The notes: generated by a model not told the origin, from the letters alone. Positions 1 to 10,774 are shown, counted from the stretch's first letter. The stretch is 35,430 nt of DNA from Nonomuraea guangzhouensis (GCF_019396345.1 NZ_JAHKRM010000062.1:1-35430); one strand, 5' to 3'. Numbers and translations are program-made.

Positions 1-29
1 CGCCGCACCCGCGGCGGGCGCCTTCCGCG

Positions 30-55
30 TAGGATCACCGAACAAAGTTCGGAGG
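30..55 (+). promoter_or_regulatory. Promoter -10, dyad and RBS of the acyl-CoA synthetase
   Basis: TAGGAT at 30-35 is a possible -10. A perfect inverted repeat CCGAAC-aaa-GTTCGG occupies 38-52 and runs into the ribosome-binding site GGAGG (51-55). If transcription starts near 42, the dyad is better read as a protein operator over the start site. If it starts upstream, the repeat would form a hairpin that partly masks the RBS. Confidence 0.4.
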
Positions 56-63
56 ATGTGCGC

Positions 64-1581
<1,518 letters not shown>

Positions 1582-1986
1582 CATCCGCGGCCGGGTTCGG
1601 CTGGCCGCCGAGCGGGAGGGGCCGGGACGGGCGCGACCGTCTACGACTGGGCCGAGCACCTGCCCGCCGAGGTGCTGCGCGGCATCGAGGCCGACGGGCG
1701 GGCGCGGATGCCCGGCGGGCACCTGCTCACCCGGGAGAGCCTGGACGGGTTCGCCGCCGACGCCGACCTGTCGGCGGTCGGGCAGCCGGTGCTGCTGATG
1801 TACGGGGACGCGGCGGACGATCCGGAGGAGCTCATGCTGGCCCGGCTGGCCGGGGAGCGGCTGCCGTCACTGCCGGCCGGCTCGCGGCTGGACGTCATCC
1901 CAGGGGCGGACCACACCATGGAGGGCCACCTGGACGAGGTGGCCGAGCGCGGGCTGGCCTGGCTCGAACGGCACTGCCCGGCCTGA
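1582..1986 (+). pseudogene. Alpha/beta-hydrolase C-terminal remnant
   Basis: The reading frame opens directly after the synthetase stop and is in the same frame as it. It reads as the C-terminal third of an alpha/beta hydrolase: a cap-like stretch (TVYDWAEHLPAEVLRGI), then QPVLLMYGD, which matches the strand-6 segment carrying the acid residue, and IPGADHTMEGHL, which matches the catalytic-His segment. The nucleophile elbow (GxSxG) and the first ~150 residues are absent. GTG 1672 could start a 104-residue ORF, but the family normally needs about 270 residues. I therefore call it a decayed gene, probably a deletion scar whose left end joins the end of the synthetase. It ends 4 nt short of the convergent ligase gene. 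A small independent protein cannot be excluded. Confidence 0.6.
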
Positions 1987-1990
1987 GTGC

Positions 1991-3580
<1,590 letters not shown>

Positions 3581-3619
3581 GGTCGTCCTTACGGGGAGGG
3601 AGACGCCGTACGAGAATCT

Positions 3620-3658
3620 TCTATAGAGAATTGATGCATCGTCAACTACTTGTAGCAT
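3620..3658. promoter_or_regulatory. Interleaved divergent promoters with central dyad (ligase / paaX-like)
   Basis: Rightward, TTGATG (3631-3636) and TAGCAT (3653-3658) with a 16-bp spacer could serve the PaaX-type gene. Leftward, TAGTTG (3643-3648 complement) and TATAGA (3620-3625 complement) are 17 bp apart and could serve the ligase. Both contain the dyad TTGATGCATCGTCAA (3631-3645), whose core GATGCATC is a perfect palindrome. A bound repressor would block both promoters. The boxes are weak matches and were judged by eye. Confidence 0.4.
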
Positions 3659-3690
3659 TGAACCAGACTCCCGCCGCGTAAGGAGCGTTA

Positions 3691-4509
3691 ATGGCCAGGC
3701 CGCCCCGCCGCCACCAGTCGAGCGCCAGGTCGATGCTGCTGACCGTGCTGGGCGAGTACGTGCTGCCGTCGGGCGAGCCCGCGTGGACGTCCACGCTGCT
3801 GCACGTGCTGGGCGGGCTCGGGGTGGAGGAGAAGTCGGCCAGGCAGGCGCTGGCGCGGATGGCCGCCGACGGGTGGATCGTGTCGGCGCGGTCCGGGCGG
3901 CGGGTGCGCTGGTCGCTGACGCGGCGCGGCCGCGAGCTGCTGACCGAGGGGGCCGAGCGGATCTACGCGTTCGGCCGCGACCGCGAGCCGTGGGACGGGC
4001 GCTGGGTGGTGCTGATCGCGACCGTGCCCGAGTCTCGGCGCGAGCTGCGCCACCGGCTGCGCACCGGCCTGACCTGGGCGGGGTTCGGCAGTCCCGTGCC
4101 CGGCGTGTGGGTCAGCCCGCACGCCACCCGCGAGGCCGAGGCCAAGCAGGTGGTCGAGGGGCTGGGGCTCGACGTGGCCGTGTTCTCGTTCAACGGGCCC
4201 TACGCGGGGATCGGCTCCGAGCGGACGCTGGTGGAGCAGGCCTGGCATCTGGGGGAGCTGGCGGCGCACTACCAGGAGTTCATCCAGGAGTTCGCCGGCA
4301 TGCGGCCGGAGCCGGGCGATCCGGTGCTGCTGGCGCAGGTCCGGCTCGTCCACGAGTGGCGGCGCTTCCCGATGCTCGACCCGCGGCTGCCGCTGGAGCT
4401 GCTGCCCCCGAACTGGATCGGGGTGCGCGCGGCCAACGTCTTCAACGACCTGCACGGCACCTGGCTGGCGGGCGGGCGGCGGCAGTGGGACGAGCTGCGC
4501 GACATGTGA
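3691..4509 (+). CDS. PaaX family transcriptional regulator
   Basis: This 272-residue cytoplasmic DNA-binding protein matches PaaX proteins. It has an N-terminal winged helix that begins SMLLTVLGEYVLPSG and continues through KSARQALARMAADGWIVSAR, a middle domain (WDGRWVVLIATVPESRRELRHRLR ... GSPVPGVWVSPH), and the C-terminal segment VRLVHEWRRFPMLDPRLPLELLPPNWIG that is typical of the family. AAGGAG at 3679-3684 sets ATG 3691. PaaX repressors sense phenylacetyl-CoA or related acyl-CoAs. Position opposite a benzoate-CoA-ligase-type gene suggests that it senses the product of that enzyme, which is inference. The end of the gene is followed after 29 bp by the convergent Nudix gene. Confidence 0.88.
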   Translation: MARPPRRHQSSARSMLLTVLGEYVLPSGEPAWTSTLLHVLGGLGVEEKSARQALARMAADGWIVSARSGRRVRWSLTRRGRELLTEGAERIYAFGRDREPWDGRWVVLIATVPESRRELRHRLRTGLTWAGFGSPVPGVWVSPHATREAEAKQVVEGLGLDVAVFSFNGPYAGIGSERTLVEQAWHLGELAAHYQEFIQEFAGMRPEPGDPVLLAQVRLVHEWRRFPMLDPRLPLELLPPNWIGVRAANVFNDLHGTWLAGGRRQWDELRDM

Positions 4510-4538
4510 CAGTCGGCTTGCGGGGCGTCACGACACTG

Positions 4539-5399
4539 TCAAGCTCCGTTGTCGGCAGACCATCCGTACAGCGCGAACGGCTCCCCCGCCAGCACCCTGG
4601 CGATGGCGGCGGCCGGGTAGCCGATCGTGTCGTCGGGCAACTCGCCGAGCGGCCGCCAGGCGAGTTCGGCGCACTTGTGCGGCTCGGCGTTGTACGGCTC
4701 GCCCGCCCACTTCCTGGCGACGAAGAACAGGCCCACGCGGTCGGGGGCGCGGTGCATGACGTGGGCGAACTCCAGATCGTCCGGCCGGATGGTGACGCCG
4801 ACCTCCTCACGAGCCTCCCTGACGGCCGCGCCGACCACCGACTCACCGGGCTCCAGATGCCCCGAGGGCAAGTGCCATTGGCCGTCGCCATAGCCGGTAT
4901 TGGCCCGTTTGCCGAGAAGCACGGTGCCGTCACGGACGAGCATCACGTGCACGTCGACGATGGCCCTGAACCTGTCAGGACGTGACTCCCCCGTGGCCTC
5001 CCCCACGGCCTTCGCCGCCGCCTCACCGGGATTTGACCGCTCGGCGACCGCGGGGCGGCGGTCGAGTGCCTGGGCCCATTTGACGGCGACCGCGGCCACC
5101 TGGATCAGCTCGGTGCGCAGCAGCTCGGGGTCCGACTCGGCGAACGCCTCCAGGACCTCCTCACGCAGGATGTGCCGCCAGGTCAGCTCCCCGCGCCGGC
5201 CCGCCTCGTCGGTCTCGCGCCTCGCCCGATCGGCCTCGGCCACCGCGTCCTCGGCTCCGGTGCCGTCGGGTACGGCCTGCATGCCCCACTTGGCGTCCTG
5301 CGCCGCCCGTTCGGCCGCCACATCGCCGAGCACCCGGGCCAGCGACCCCGGCACCCCCGCGTCGCCGTCGCGCGCCACTCCTTCGCCGTCCTTCGTCAT
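4539..5399 (-). CDS. MazG-like NTP pyrophosphatase - Nudix hydrolase fusion
   Basis: The protein has two nucleotide-hydrolase parts in 286 residues. Residues ~23-112 look like a MazG-type all-alpha NTP pyrophosphohydrolase domain (DVAAERAAQDAKWG, then TWRHILREEVLEAF with the acidic pair at ~80-81, then LRTELIQVAAVAVKW). Residues ~143-285 form a Nudix fold with an intact box, GHLEPGE at 180-186 through REAREEVGV to ~202. ATG 5399 is used because the frame above it is Arg/Cys-rich and low in conserved sequence, and because it clears the upstream ATPase gene by 46 bp; I see no strong RBS, so the start is moderately uncertain. Both domains typically clean up damaged or excess nucleotides, or hydrolyse nucleotide-linked molecules. 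It is the last gene of the leftward operon with the TerB and DUF2791 genes. Confidence 0.85.
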   Translation of the reverse strand: MTKDGEGVARDGDAGVPGSLARVLGDVAAERAAQDAKWGMQAVPDGTGAEDAVAEADRARRETDEAGRRGELTWRHILREEVLEAFAESDPELLRTELIQVAAVAVKWAQALDRRPAVAERSNPGEAAAKAVGEATGESRPDRFRAIVDVHVMLVRDGTVLLGKRANTGYGDGQWHLPSGHLEPGESVVGAAVREAREEVGVTIRPDDLEFAHVMHRAPDRVGLFFVARKWAGEPYNAEPHKCAELAWRPLGELPDDTIGYPAAAIARVLAGEPFALYGWSADNGA

Positions 5400-5445
5400 G
5401 AACGACGAGTCTGCCCGATCCACCGGGAACACGGGCCCGCGATCG

Positions 5446-6687
5446 TCAGGCCGGGCGGCCGTCGACCTCCTCCGCCGACAGGTCCACCCCCGGCAGGAGC
5501 CGCCGCCAGCTCTCCCCGGCATCCCGCTCCAGTACGGCCAGCAGGTCGCAGAACGCCTTGAACGTCGTCCGCGGCCGGCGGAAGTACACCTCCCCCACCC
5601 GCCCGAAGCAGTGATGCATGAAGGCCACCAGCGCGTCGTCGTCCACGAGGTAGCGCCCGCCCTCGCCGGAGGCGTACACGAACCGGATCTTGGCCAGCAC
5701 CACGTACACCTCCTCGGCCGTCAGCGCGGCCAGCCGGAGCACCGGCCCCGAGTGATCCACCGGCCCGACCGCGGCGAAGGCACCGCCGCCCAGCCGCCTG
5801 CGCAGCGCGGGATGGCTGAAAAGCCCGCTGTGCCCGTCCCTGAGGAACTCCGGGGTGCCCCCGAACACGAACCCCAGATGCGCGACCCCGCTGCTGACGA
5901 GGCCCAGGATCTGGTCGTAGTTGGCGTCCCGGGCCAGGGGATCGGCCAGCGTGTACAGGTTGACCATCTCGTCCAGGCAGACGAGCAGCCCGTCGTACCC
6001 GGCCAGCCGGACGAACCGGCTCATCAGCGCGATGTGATCGGGTACGGTCGCGTCGTCGATGATCGACCGGACGCCGAGCGCCGACCTGGCCTCGGCCGCG
6101 GTCGGGTACTCGGCGCGCAGCCAGCGCAGCGCGGCCGACTTGAGGTGGTCGTCGCCCGTGTCGTGGCCGCGCCAGTACGCGATGATGACCTCGGCGAAGT
6201 CGTGGCCGCCCGGCCGCGTCGCCAGGTACGCCAGGCGTTCCCCGATCGCCAGGGCCGGGTCGGTGCGCGTCTGGCGGGCCTCGTCGAGCGCGGCGGACAG
6301 GAAGCGTTCGACGATGCCGGCGAGCGCGCCGCCGGCGGGTGTGCCCCGGGTGGCCATGCCGCGGGTCAGCTCGGTGTAGAGGGCGCGGGCCCGGCCCTCG
6401 GTCGAGTGCAGCAGGTGCTCGGTGGTGATGTCGGCGTGCATGGTGACCAGCCGCTTGTCCAGCGCCAGCGAGCGCGCCCGGCGCAGCAGGAACGTCTTGC
6501 CCGCGCCGTGCTCGCCGATGACGAACCGGACGGCCGTGCCGCCCACCGCGACGCGTTCGACGTCGGCGGACAGCGCCGCCAGCTCGGCGGTACGGCCGGC
6601 CTGGATGTGGTGCTGACCGATCAGCGGGACCAACCCCGCCCGCAGCGCCTTGAGAAGGGCGTCGCGTTCGCGGGCGCGAACGGTCAC
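5446..6687 (-). CDS. BrxC/BrxD-like P-loop ATPase (DUF2791 family)
   Basis: The 413-residue protein is a P-loop ATPase with Walker A GEHGAGKT (58-65), a Walker B strand GLLVCLDE (233-240), and the family-typical stretches LIGQHHIQAGR near the N-terminus and FVFGGTPEFL in the sensor region. It matches the DUF2791 group, whose members include BREX ATP-binding proteins and ATPases linked to TerB-domain proteins. The GTG start overlaps the TGA of the TerB gene (GTGA at 6684-6687), so the two are translationally coupled and probably act together. No BREX core genes (pglX methyltransferase, pglZ phosphatase, brxL) are in the window, so I do not call it a BREX gene. A role in moving or remodelling DNA is suggested by family members only. 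Confidence 0.82.
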   Translation of the reverse strand: MTVRARERDALLKALRAGLVPLIGQHHIQAGRTAELAALSADVERVAVGGTAVRFVIGEHGAGKTFLLRRARSLALDKRLVTMHADITTEHLLHSTEGRARALYTELTRGMATRGTPAGGALAGIVERFLSAALDEARQTRTDPALAIGERLAYLATRPGGHDFAEVIIAYWRGHDTGDDHLKSAALRWLRAEYPTAAEARSALGVRSIIDDATVPDHIALMSRFVRLAGYDGLLVCLDEMVNLYTLADPLARDANYDQILGLVSSGVAHLGFVFGGTPEFLRDGHSGLFSHPALRRRLGGGAFAAVGPVDHSGPVLRLAALTAEEVYVVLAKIRFVYASGEGGRYLVDDDALVAFMHHCFGRVGEVYFRRPRTTFKAFCDLLAVLERDAGESWRRLLPGVDLSAEEVDGRPA

Positions 6688-9068
6688 TTCAGCATCTCCC
6701 CCAGCACTCGCCGGTCGACCAGGATCGGATCGTCGCCGTCGAGCAGCGGATCGCCCACGGTCTGGTAGGCGGCCTCGTTGACGCGGTCCATCGCGCCTTC
6801 CGGCAGCAGGTTCCAGGCGTCCGCGAGGGCCTCGAACTGGCCCCGGCCGATGTGCGGCTCGTCGACGGCGGCCAGGGCGCGGACCAGGCCGGAGTGGCGG
6901 CTGTCCAGCCCCGCCAGCGGGGTCACCTCGGGCGGCGGGGCGGGCGGGGGGATCGGCTCCTCACCGGCGAGCAGCGAATCGAGCCGCGTCCCCAGCTGGG
7001 CCGTCTCGGCCAGCCTGGCGACCGCCCCCCAGACGGGCACCGCCGGAGCACCGAGGACGTGCCCCAGGGGCACGCCCTGCGGCACGAAGGTGTGCGGCAC
7101 CGGCGACGACACGGCGAGGTCCTGCGGAATGGGGTGCTCCTGCGCCGGCAAGTAAGACGCGGGCCCGTAGGGCGTGGAGGCATCGGGCACGGGCCCGTTG
7201 GGCGTGGAGGTGTACGGCGCGGACCCGTTGGGGGCGGAGTCGTAAGGCGCGGGCCCGTACGGCGTAGAGGAGTAAGGCGCGGACCCGTTGGGGGCGGAGG
7301 GGTGCGGCGCGGGCCCGAAGGGCGGAGAGGTGAAAGGCCCTGAGGGGTGGTGCGGCATGATCACACGTGGCGGGGGCACCGGCTGCGCGGGGGCGTGCGG
7401 CACGTACGCCAGCTGGATCGGCGCATGCCGCACGCCGGTGTACGACGCGAGCCCACCCCCCGCCGACGTCGAATCCTGGTCGAGCCCGAGCAGCCAGTGG
7501 ATCCGGGCGAGGATCTGGGCCTCCTCCGGCGCGATGTGCCCGTCGGCGGCGGCCACGTCCCTCAGGAACTCCGCCACGTGGGCGCGCTGGGCCGCGCCGA
7601 TCTCCTGGACCCGTTCGATCAGGCCGATCAGCGGCACCTCCGCACCGAGCAACCACTCCAGATGCGCCCGCAGGCGGGCCCGCTCGCCGGCCGTCAGATG
7701 CAGCGCCCGCTCAAGGTGCTCGCCCAGCCGACGGTAGGCGGCCTCGGGCGTCTGGCCGTCCGCCGTGCTCGCGGCGCCCAGGTGCAGCAGCGCGGTAGCC
7801 GCCCGGTACGCGTCCGACGCCGCGGCCGTCGGCCCGTCCGGCGCGGCGAACAAGGCCATCACCCCCTCGGCCGGCACCGGACCCCCCAGACGCGGGTCCG
7901 GTTCGATCCCGACCCCGGCCCGGCCGAGGATCTGGGCGAGCGCGATGACATCCTTCCTGGCGGGAACGGGCGTGGACAGCAGGGCGACGAACTCCTCGGC
8001 GGGCACGAGCGCGGTCTGCTGCTGCCCGAGCCGGCGCAGCGCCCACCGCACCGCCCCGCCCGCCCCGCCGGAGCCCAGGTCGAGCAGCTCCGCGGGCAGC
8101 AGCGCCTGGGCGCGCACGCTCTGCCTCGCGCCGGGCAGCCGGCCGAGGAAGCGGCTGTACGCCTCCAACTCGGAGCCGCACTCCTCGGCCAGCCCGAACA
8201 GCTCCCTGGTGGGCGCCGTGAGCGTCAGCACATCGGGTACGCCCGGCAGCACCGCCGGGGCGCCGGCGAACCCGGGGCTCGCGGGCCGGTAGTCGAAGGC
8301 CAGCTCCTTGGCGCCGGGCTGGACGACGAGCCCTTCGCCGTGCCGGGCCGTGTACCTCCGCTGGAACAGCGCGCCGAACTCCTCCGGGCAGCGCGTGGCG
8401 GGCGTGCCCGGCCGGTAGGCGGGGTGGCCGCGCAGCCAGGCCAGCGCCCAGTCGGCGGGCACCGGCCGGCCCTGCGCGGCGAGCTCCCCCAGCCGGGCCC
8501 GCAACGCGAACGCCGCGCCGGTCACCTCGGGCTCGCAGAGGGCGGCCAGCAGGGCCTCGAACGGTGCCGCGTGCCGCTGGAAGGCGTCGTGCCCGGCGTA
8601 GAGGCCGATGAGGCGCCGCACCTCCTCGTAGATCATCGGTAGTTCCTCTTGGGCCGTGGAGCGGTCCAAGTGCAGGTCGTGTAGCACGCGACGTTCGAGG
8701 CCGTAGAAATAAAGGAAAACGTAGCCGAGGGGCGTCCGCGGATAGCATCGCCCGTCGGCGAGCCAGCTCAGATAGGCCGCCCGCGACGGCGCCGGGAGCG
8801 CGGCATAGCTCGGCCAGCGGTCGAGCCCCTGACCGTCCCAGTCCGGCTGTGTCATGTCCACGGGCAGTTCGGGATCGATCAGCGCCGGCTCCACCGACAT
8901 TCCGGACGCGGAAGGCAGCTCTGACCCGACGTAGAGCAGACCGCCGACGATGGTCAGCCCGGCGATGTGGATACCGCTGCCCGGGGGCAGCCACGGCCCC
9001 TCCGCGGACGAGGGCAGGGCGGGCTTGACCTGGCCGGATAGCGCATGACGGCCACGCGCGCGGTACAC
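6684..9068 (-). CDS. TerB_N / TerB / TerB_C domain protein with Pro-rich repeat linker
   Basis: The 794-residue protein is built as follows. A TerB_N domain spans ~85-300 (SYAALPAPSRAAYLSWLADG, GYVFLYFYGLERRVL). A TerB-like helical domain spans ~425-530 and holds the acidic, possibly metal-binding ADGHIAPEEAQIL. A Pro/Ser/Gly linker spans ~540-700 with six decapeptide repeats at 577-636, and TerB_C spans ~715-794. There is no signal peptide or clear membrane segment. GTG 9068 is chosen because GGAGGGAGGG lies 6 nt upstream. TerB proteins belong to the tellurium-resistance/Ter stress systems, and this domain combination recurs next to DUF2791 ATPases. The stop overlaps the ATPase start, so this is the first gene of the operon. 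Its molecular role is not established; scaffold or sensor is the likely reading. Confidence 0.85.
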   Translation of the reverse strand: MYRARGRHALSGQVKPALPSSAEGPWLPPGSGIHIAGLTIVGGLLYVGSELPSASGMSVEPALIDPELPVDMTQPDWDGQGLDRWPSYAALPAPSRAAYLSWLADGRCYPRTPLGYVFLYFYGLERRVLHDLHLDRSTAQEELPMIYEEVRRLIGLYAGHDAFQRHAAPFEALLAALCEPEVTGAAFALRARLGELAAQGRPVPADWALAWLRGHPAYRPGTPATRCPEEFGALFQRRYTARHGEGLVVQPGAKELAFDYRPASPGFAGAPAVLPGVPDVLTLTAPTRELFGLAEECGSELEAYSRFLGRLPGARQSVRAQALLPAELLDLGSGGAGGAVRWALRRLGQQQTALVPAEEFVALLSTPVPARKDVIALAQILGRAGVGIEPDPRLGGPVPAEGVMALFAAPDGPTAAASDAYRAATALLHLGAASTADGQTPEAAYRRLGEHLERALHLTAGERARLRAHLEWLLGAEVPLIGLIERVQEIGAAQRAHVAEFLRDVAAADGHIAPEEAQILARIHWLLGLDQDSTSAGGGLASYTGVRHAPIQLAYVPHAPAQPVPPPRVIMPHHPSGPFTSPPFGPAPHPSAPNGSAPYSSTPYGPAPYDSAPNGSAPYTSTPNGPVPDASTPYGPASYLPAQEHPIPQDLAVSSPVPHTFVPQGVPLGHVLGAPAVPVWGAVARLAETAQLGTRLDSLLAGEEPIPPPAPPPEVTPLAGLDSRHSGLVRALAAVDEPHIGRGQFEALADAWNLLPEGAMDRVNEAAYQTVGDPLLDGDDPILVDRRVLGEMLK
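7160..7338 (-). repeat. 30-bp in-frame tandem repeat (six units) in the TerB linker
   Basis: Six units of exactly 30 bp start at 7160, 7190, 7220, 7250, 7280 and 7310; the last is cut at 7338. Each encodes ten residues of the pattern S-(T/A)-P-(Y/N/F)-G-(P/S)-x-P-x-x. Units starting at 7220 and 7280 share CGGACCCGTTGGGGGCGGAG, while 7190 and 7250 begin CGGGCCCGT, so there is a higher-order 60-bp period. This points to expansion by unequal exchange or slippage and to likely length variation between strains. Confidence 0.9.
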
Positions 9069-9128
9069 CAGCGGCCCTCCCTCCGCCTCACCACGAATTT
9101 GATGAGGATTGCACCCTAGCGCCCCTCC

Positions 9129-9166
9129 GATTGCACGACATATCGTTCAATCTCCTCGTTACAATC
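9129..9166 (-). promoter_or_regulatory. Dyad operator and candidate promoter of the Ter operon
   Basis: A 24-bp dyad at 9129-9152 has arms GATTGcACGA and TCGTtCAATC, and 20 of 24 positions obey the symmetry. A direct copy of one arm, TCGTTACAATC, follows at 9156-9166, 13 bp downstream of its twin at 9143. On the minus strand TTGTAA (9160-9165) and TATGTC, spaced about 16 bp, could be the -35 and -10, which would put the dyad over the -10. The regulator is unknown and no candidate is encoded next to it. Confidence 0.45.
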
Positions 9167-9366
9167 TTGAATCACTACTCCGCCGGCCCGTTAGCGGACC
9201 GTCCGAAAATCTTTTTCTGACCGGACCGATGACCGGGGTCCGCCGCCACCGGTAACGCAGCCGGGCCTACCAGGCGCTTCCCCCGCCGAACCGGCTTACA
9301 CCCGAGGGCGCCGGACCCGTATCCGGCCTGCGGCACTCCCCCCAGCTCGTGCCGTACGGGCGCCTT

Positions 9367-9372
9367 TATAGT
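9367..9372 (+). promoter_or_regulatory. -10 hexamer for a leaderless TPR transcript
   Basis: TATAGT ends 7 nt before the GTG start at 9380 and no Shine-Dalgarno sequence is present. This is the spacing expected when transcription begins at the start codon. No good -35 was seen. Confidence 0.45.
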
Positions 9373-9379
9373 TGGCCGG

Positions 9380-10774
9380 GTGACCGACGACCAGCACGGG
9401 CTGGCGATGAGCGGCGCGGGCGGCGCCGCCGCCCGCCACTACGACCAGGCGATCGACGAGCTGCTGCACTTCCGGGTGGAGGTCGACGCCGAGGCCGCGG
9501 CCGCCCTGTCCGAGGCGCCCGACTTCCCGATGGGCCAGGTCCTGACCGCCTACCTCGGGCTCCTGACCACGGAGGTGGAGGACGCGCGCACGGCCAGGCA
9601 GCGGTTCGCGGCCTGGCGGGCCCGCGCCGGCGGCCCCGGAGGACTGCTGCCCCGCGAACGCGCCCACGTCGAGGCCGTCCAGGCGCTGCTCGACGGCGAC
9701 TTCCTGACCTGCGGCAGACTCCTCGGCGCGATCACCGAGCAATATCCGCGCGACGCCCTGGCGCTGGCGGCCGGGCACCAGGTCGACTTCTTCACCGGCG
9801 ACGCCCGCTCGCTGCGCGACCGGATCGGCGGCGCGCTCAACGCCTGGCACGAGGACGACCGGCATTACGGCCACGTGCTGGGGATGTACGCGTTCGGGCT
9901 GGAGGAGTCCGGCCACTACGACCGGTCGGAGGACGTGGGGCTGCGCGCGGTCGAGCTGAACGCGCGCGACGTCTGGGGCATCCACGCGGTCGTGCACACG
10001 TACGAGATGCAGGGCCGTTTCGGCGACGGCATCCGCTACCTCGACGCCCGGCTCGGTGACTGGTCGACCGGCACGTTCTTCAACGTGCACACCTGGTGGC
10101 ACTACGCCCTGTACGCGCTGGAGTCCGGCGACACCGGCCGCGCCCTGGCCGTCTACGACGCGGCGCTGGCGGGCGGCCATGGCTCGATGGAGCTGCTCGA
10201 CGCCGCCGCGCTGCTCTGGCGGCTCCTCCTGGAGGGCTCCGAGCAGCACGGACGCTGGCAGGCGCTGGCCGACGCGTGGCCGGCCAAGATCGCGGTGCCG
10301 TTCTACGCCTTCAACGACATGCACGCCGTCATGTCGTACGTGGGGGCGGGCCGCGTGGCGGAGGCCGAGAAGCTCATCGCGAGCCGGGAGGCGTACCTCA
10401 CCGAACCCCATCCGGACATCACCAACCACGCCATGACCGCCCGCGTCGGCCTGCCGGTCTGCCGGTCACTGGTGGCCTTCGGCCGGGGCGACTTCGACGC
10501 GGTCGTGGACCTGCTGTATCCGATCAGGCATCGGATCAACGAGTTCGGCGGCAGTCACGCGCAACGCGACGCCGTGCAGAAGACGCTCCTGGAGGCCGCC
10601 CTGCGTGGCGGCCGCCGGGACCTGGCGCGGGTGCTGATCAGTGAGCGGATCAATGTACGGCCGTGCAGTCCGTTCAACTGGCTCAAGCAGGGCGCCCTCG
10701 CCGAGGCCCTGGGCGACCGCGCGGCGGCCGCGACGGCCCGCCGCCGGGCCGACCAGCTGGCCCGCCAGACCTGA
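9380..10774 (+). CDS. TTC38/StaR-like tetratricopeptide repeat protein
   Basis: The 464-residue protein is almost wholly helical, with TPR-like helix pairs throughout. It fits the TTC38/StaR-like group: ARHYDQAIDELLHFRVEVD near the N-terminus, the central HVLGMYAFGLEESGHYDRSED and WGIHAVVHTYEMQGRFGDGI, then FNVHTWWHYALYALESGD. The latter stretches hold conserved His and Trp residues in that family. No signal peptide, catalytic motif or membrane segment is visible. Members occur in bacteria and animals, and one (StaR) lies in a glycopeptide-antibiotic cluster, but no enzymatic role is established. The GTG start at 9380 is supported by the 7-nt distance from TATAGT, which suggests a leaderless mRNA. 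It is divergent from the Ter operon and followed after 72 bp by the PIG-L gene, which has its own promoter-like box. Confidence 0.8.
   Translation: MTDDQHGLAMSGAGGAAARHYDQAIDELLHFRVEVDAEAAAALSEAPDFPMGQVLTAYLGLLTTEVEDARTARQRFAAWRARAGGPGGLLPRERAHVEAVQALLDGDFLTCGRLLGAITEQYPRDALALAAGHQVDFFTGDARSLRDRIGGALNAWHEDDRHYGHVLGMYAFGLEESGHYDRSEDVGLRAVELNARDVWGIHAVVHTYEMQGRFGDGIRYLDARLGDWSTGTFFNVHTWWHYALYALESGDTGRALAVYDAALAGGHGSMELLDAAALLWRLLLEGSEQHGRWQALADAWPAKIAVPFYAFNDMHAVMSYVGAGRVAEAEKLIASREAYLTEPHPDITNHAMTARVGLPVCRSLVAFGRGDFDAVVDLLYPIRHRINEFGGSHAQRDAVQKTLLEAALRGGRRDLARVLISERINVRPCSPFNWLKQGALAEALGDRAAAATARRRADQLARQT

Larger units (their letters stand above)
9069..9379. other. 311-bp divergent intergenic region (Ter operon / TPR gene)
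   Basis: No gene is seen here. The left half (9100-9220) is clearly more AT-rich than its surroundings and contains a 24-bp dyad with nearby half-sites, listed separately. The right half is GC-rich and ends in a -10-like hexamer directly before the TPR gene. The region is long for this compact genome and must carry the Ter operon promoter. Confidence 0.7.

Noticed and set aside
4900..6768. A 622-residue plus-strand frame opposite the Nudix and ATPase genes
   Set aside because: It crosses two real genes and their gap, begins with low-complexity Ser/Ala/Arg and has no recognisable domain.
7160..7338. CRISPR-like 30-bp repeat array
   Set aside because: There are no spacers; the units are contiguous, in frame with the TerB gene and encode Pro-rich decapeptides.
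4539..9068. Calling the Ter/DUF2791 operon a BREX system
   Set aside because: Only the ATPase resembles BREX. No methyltransferase, PglZ phosphatase or Lon-like protease gene is present in the window.
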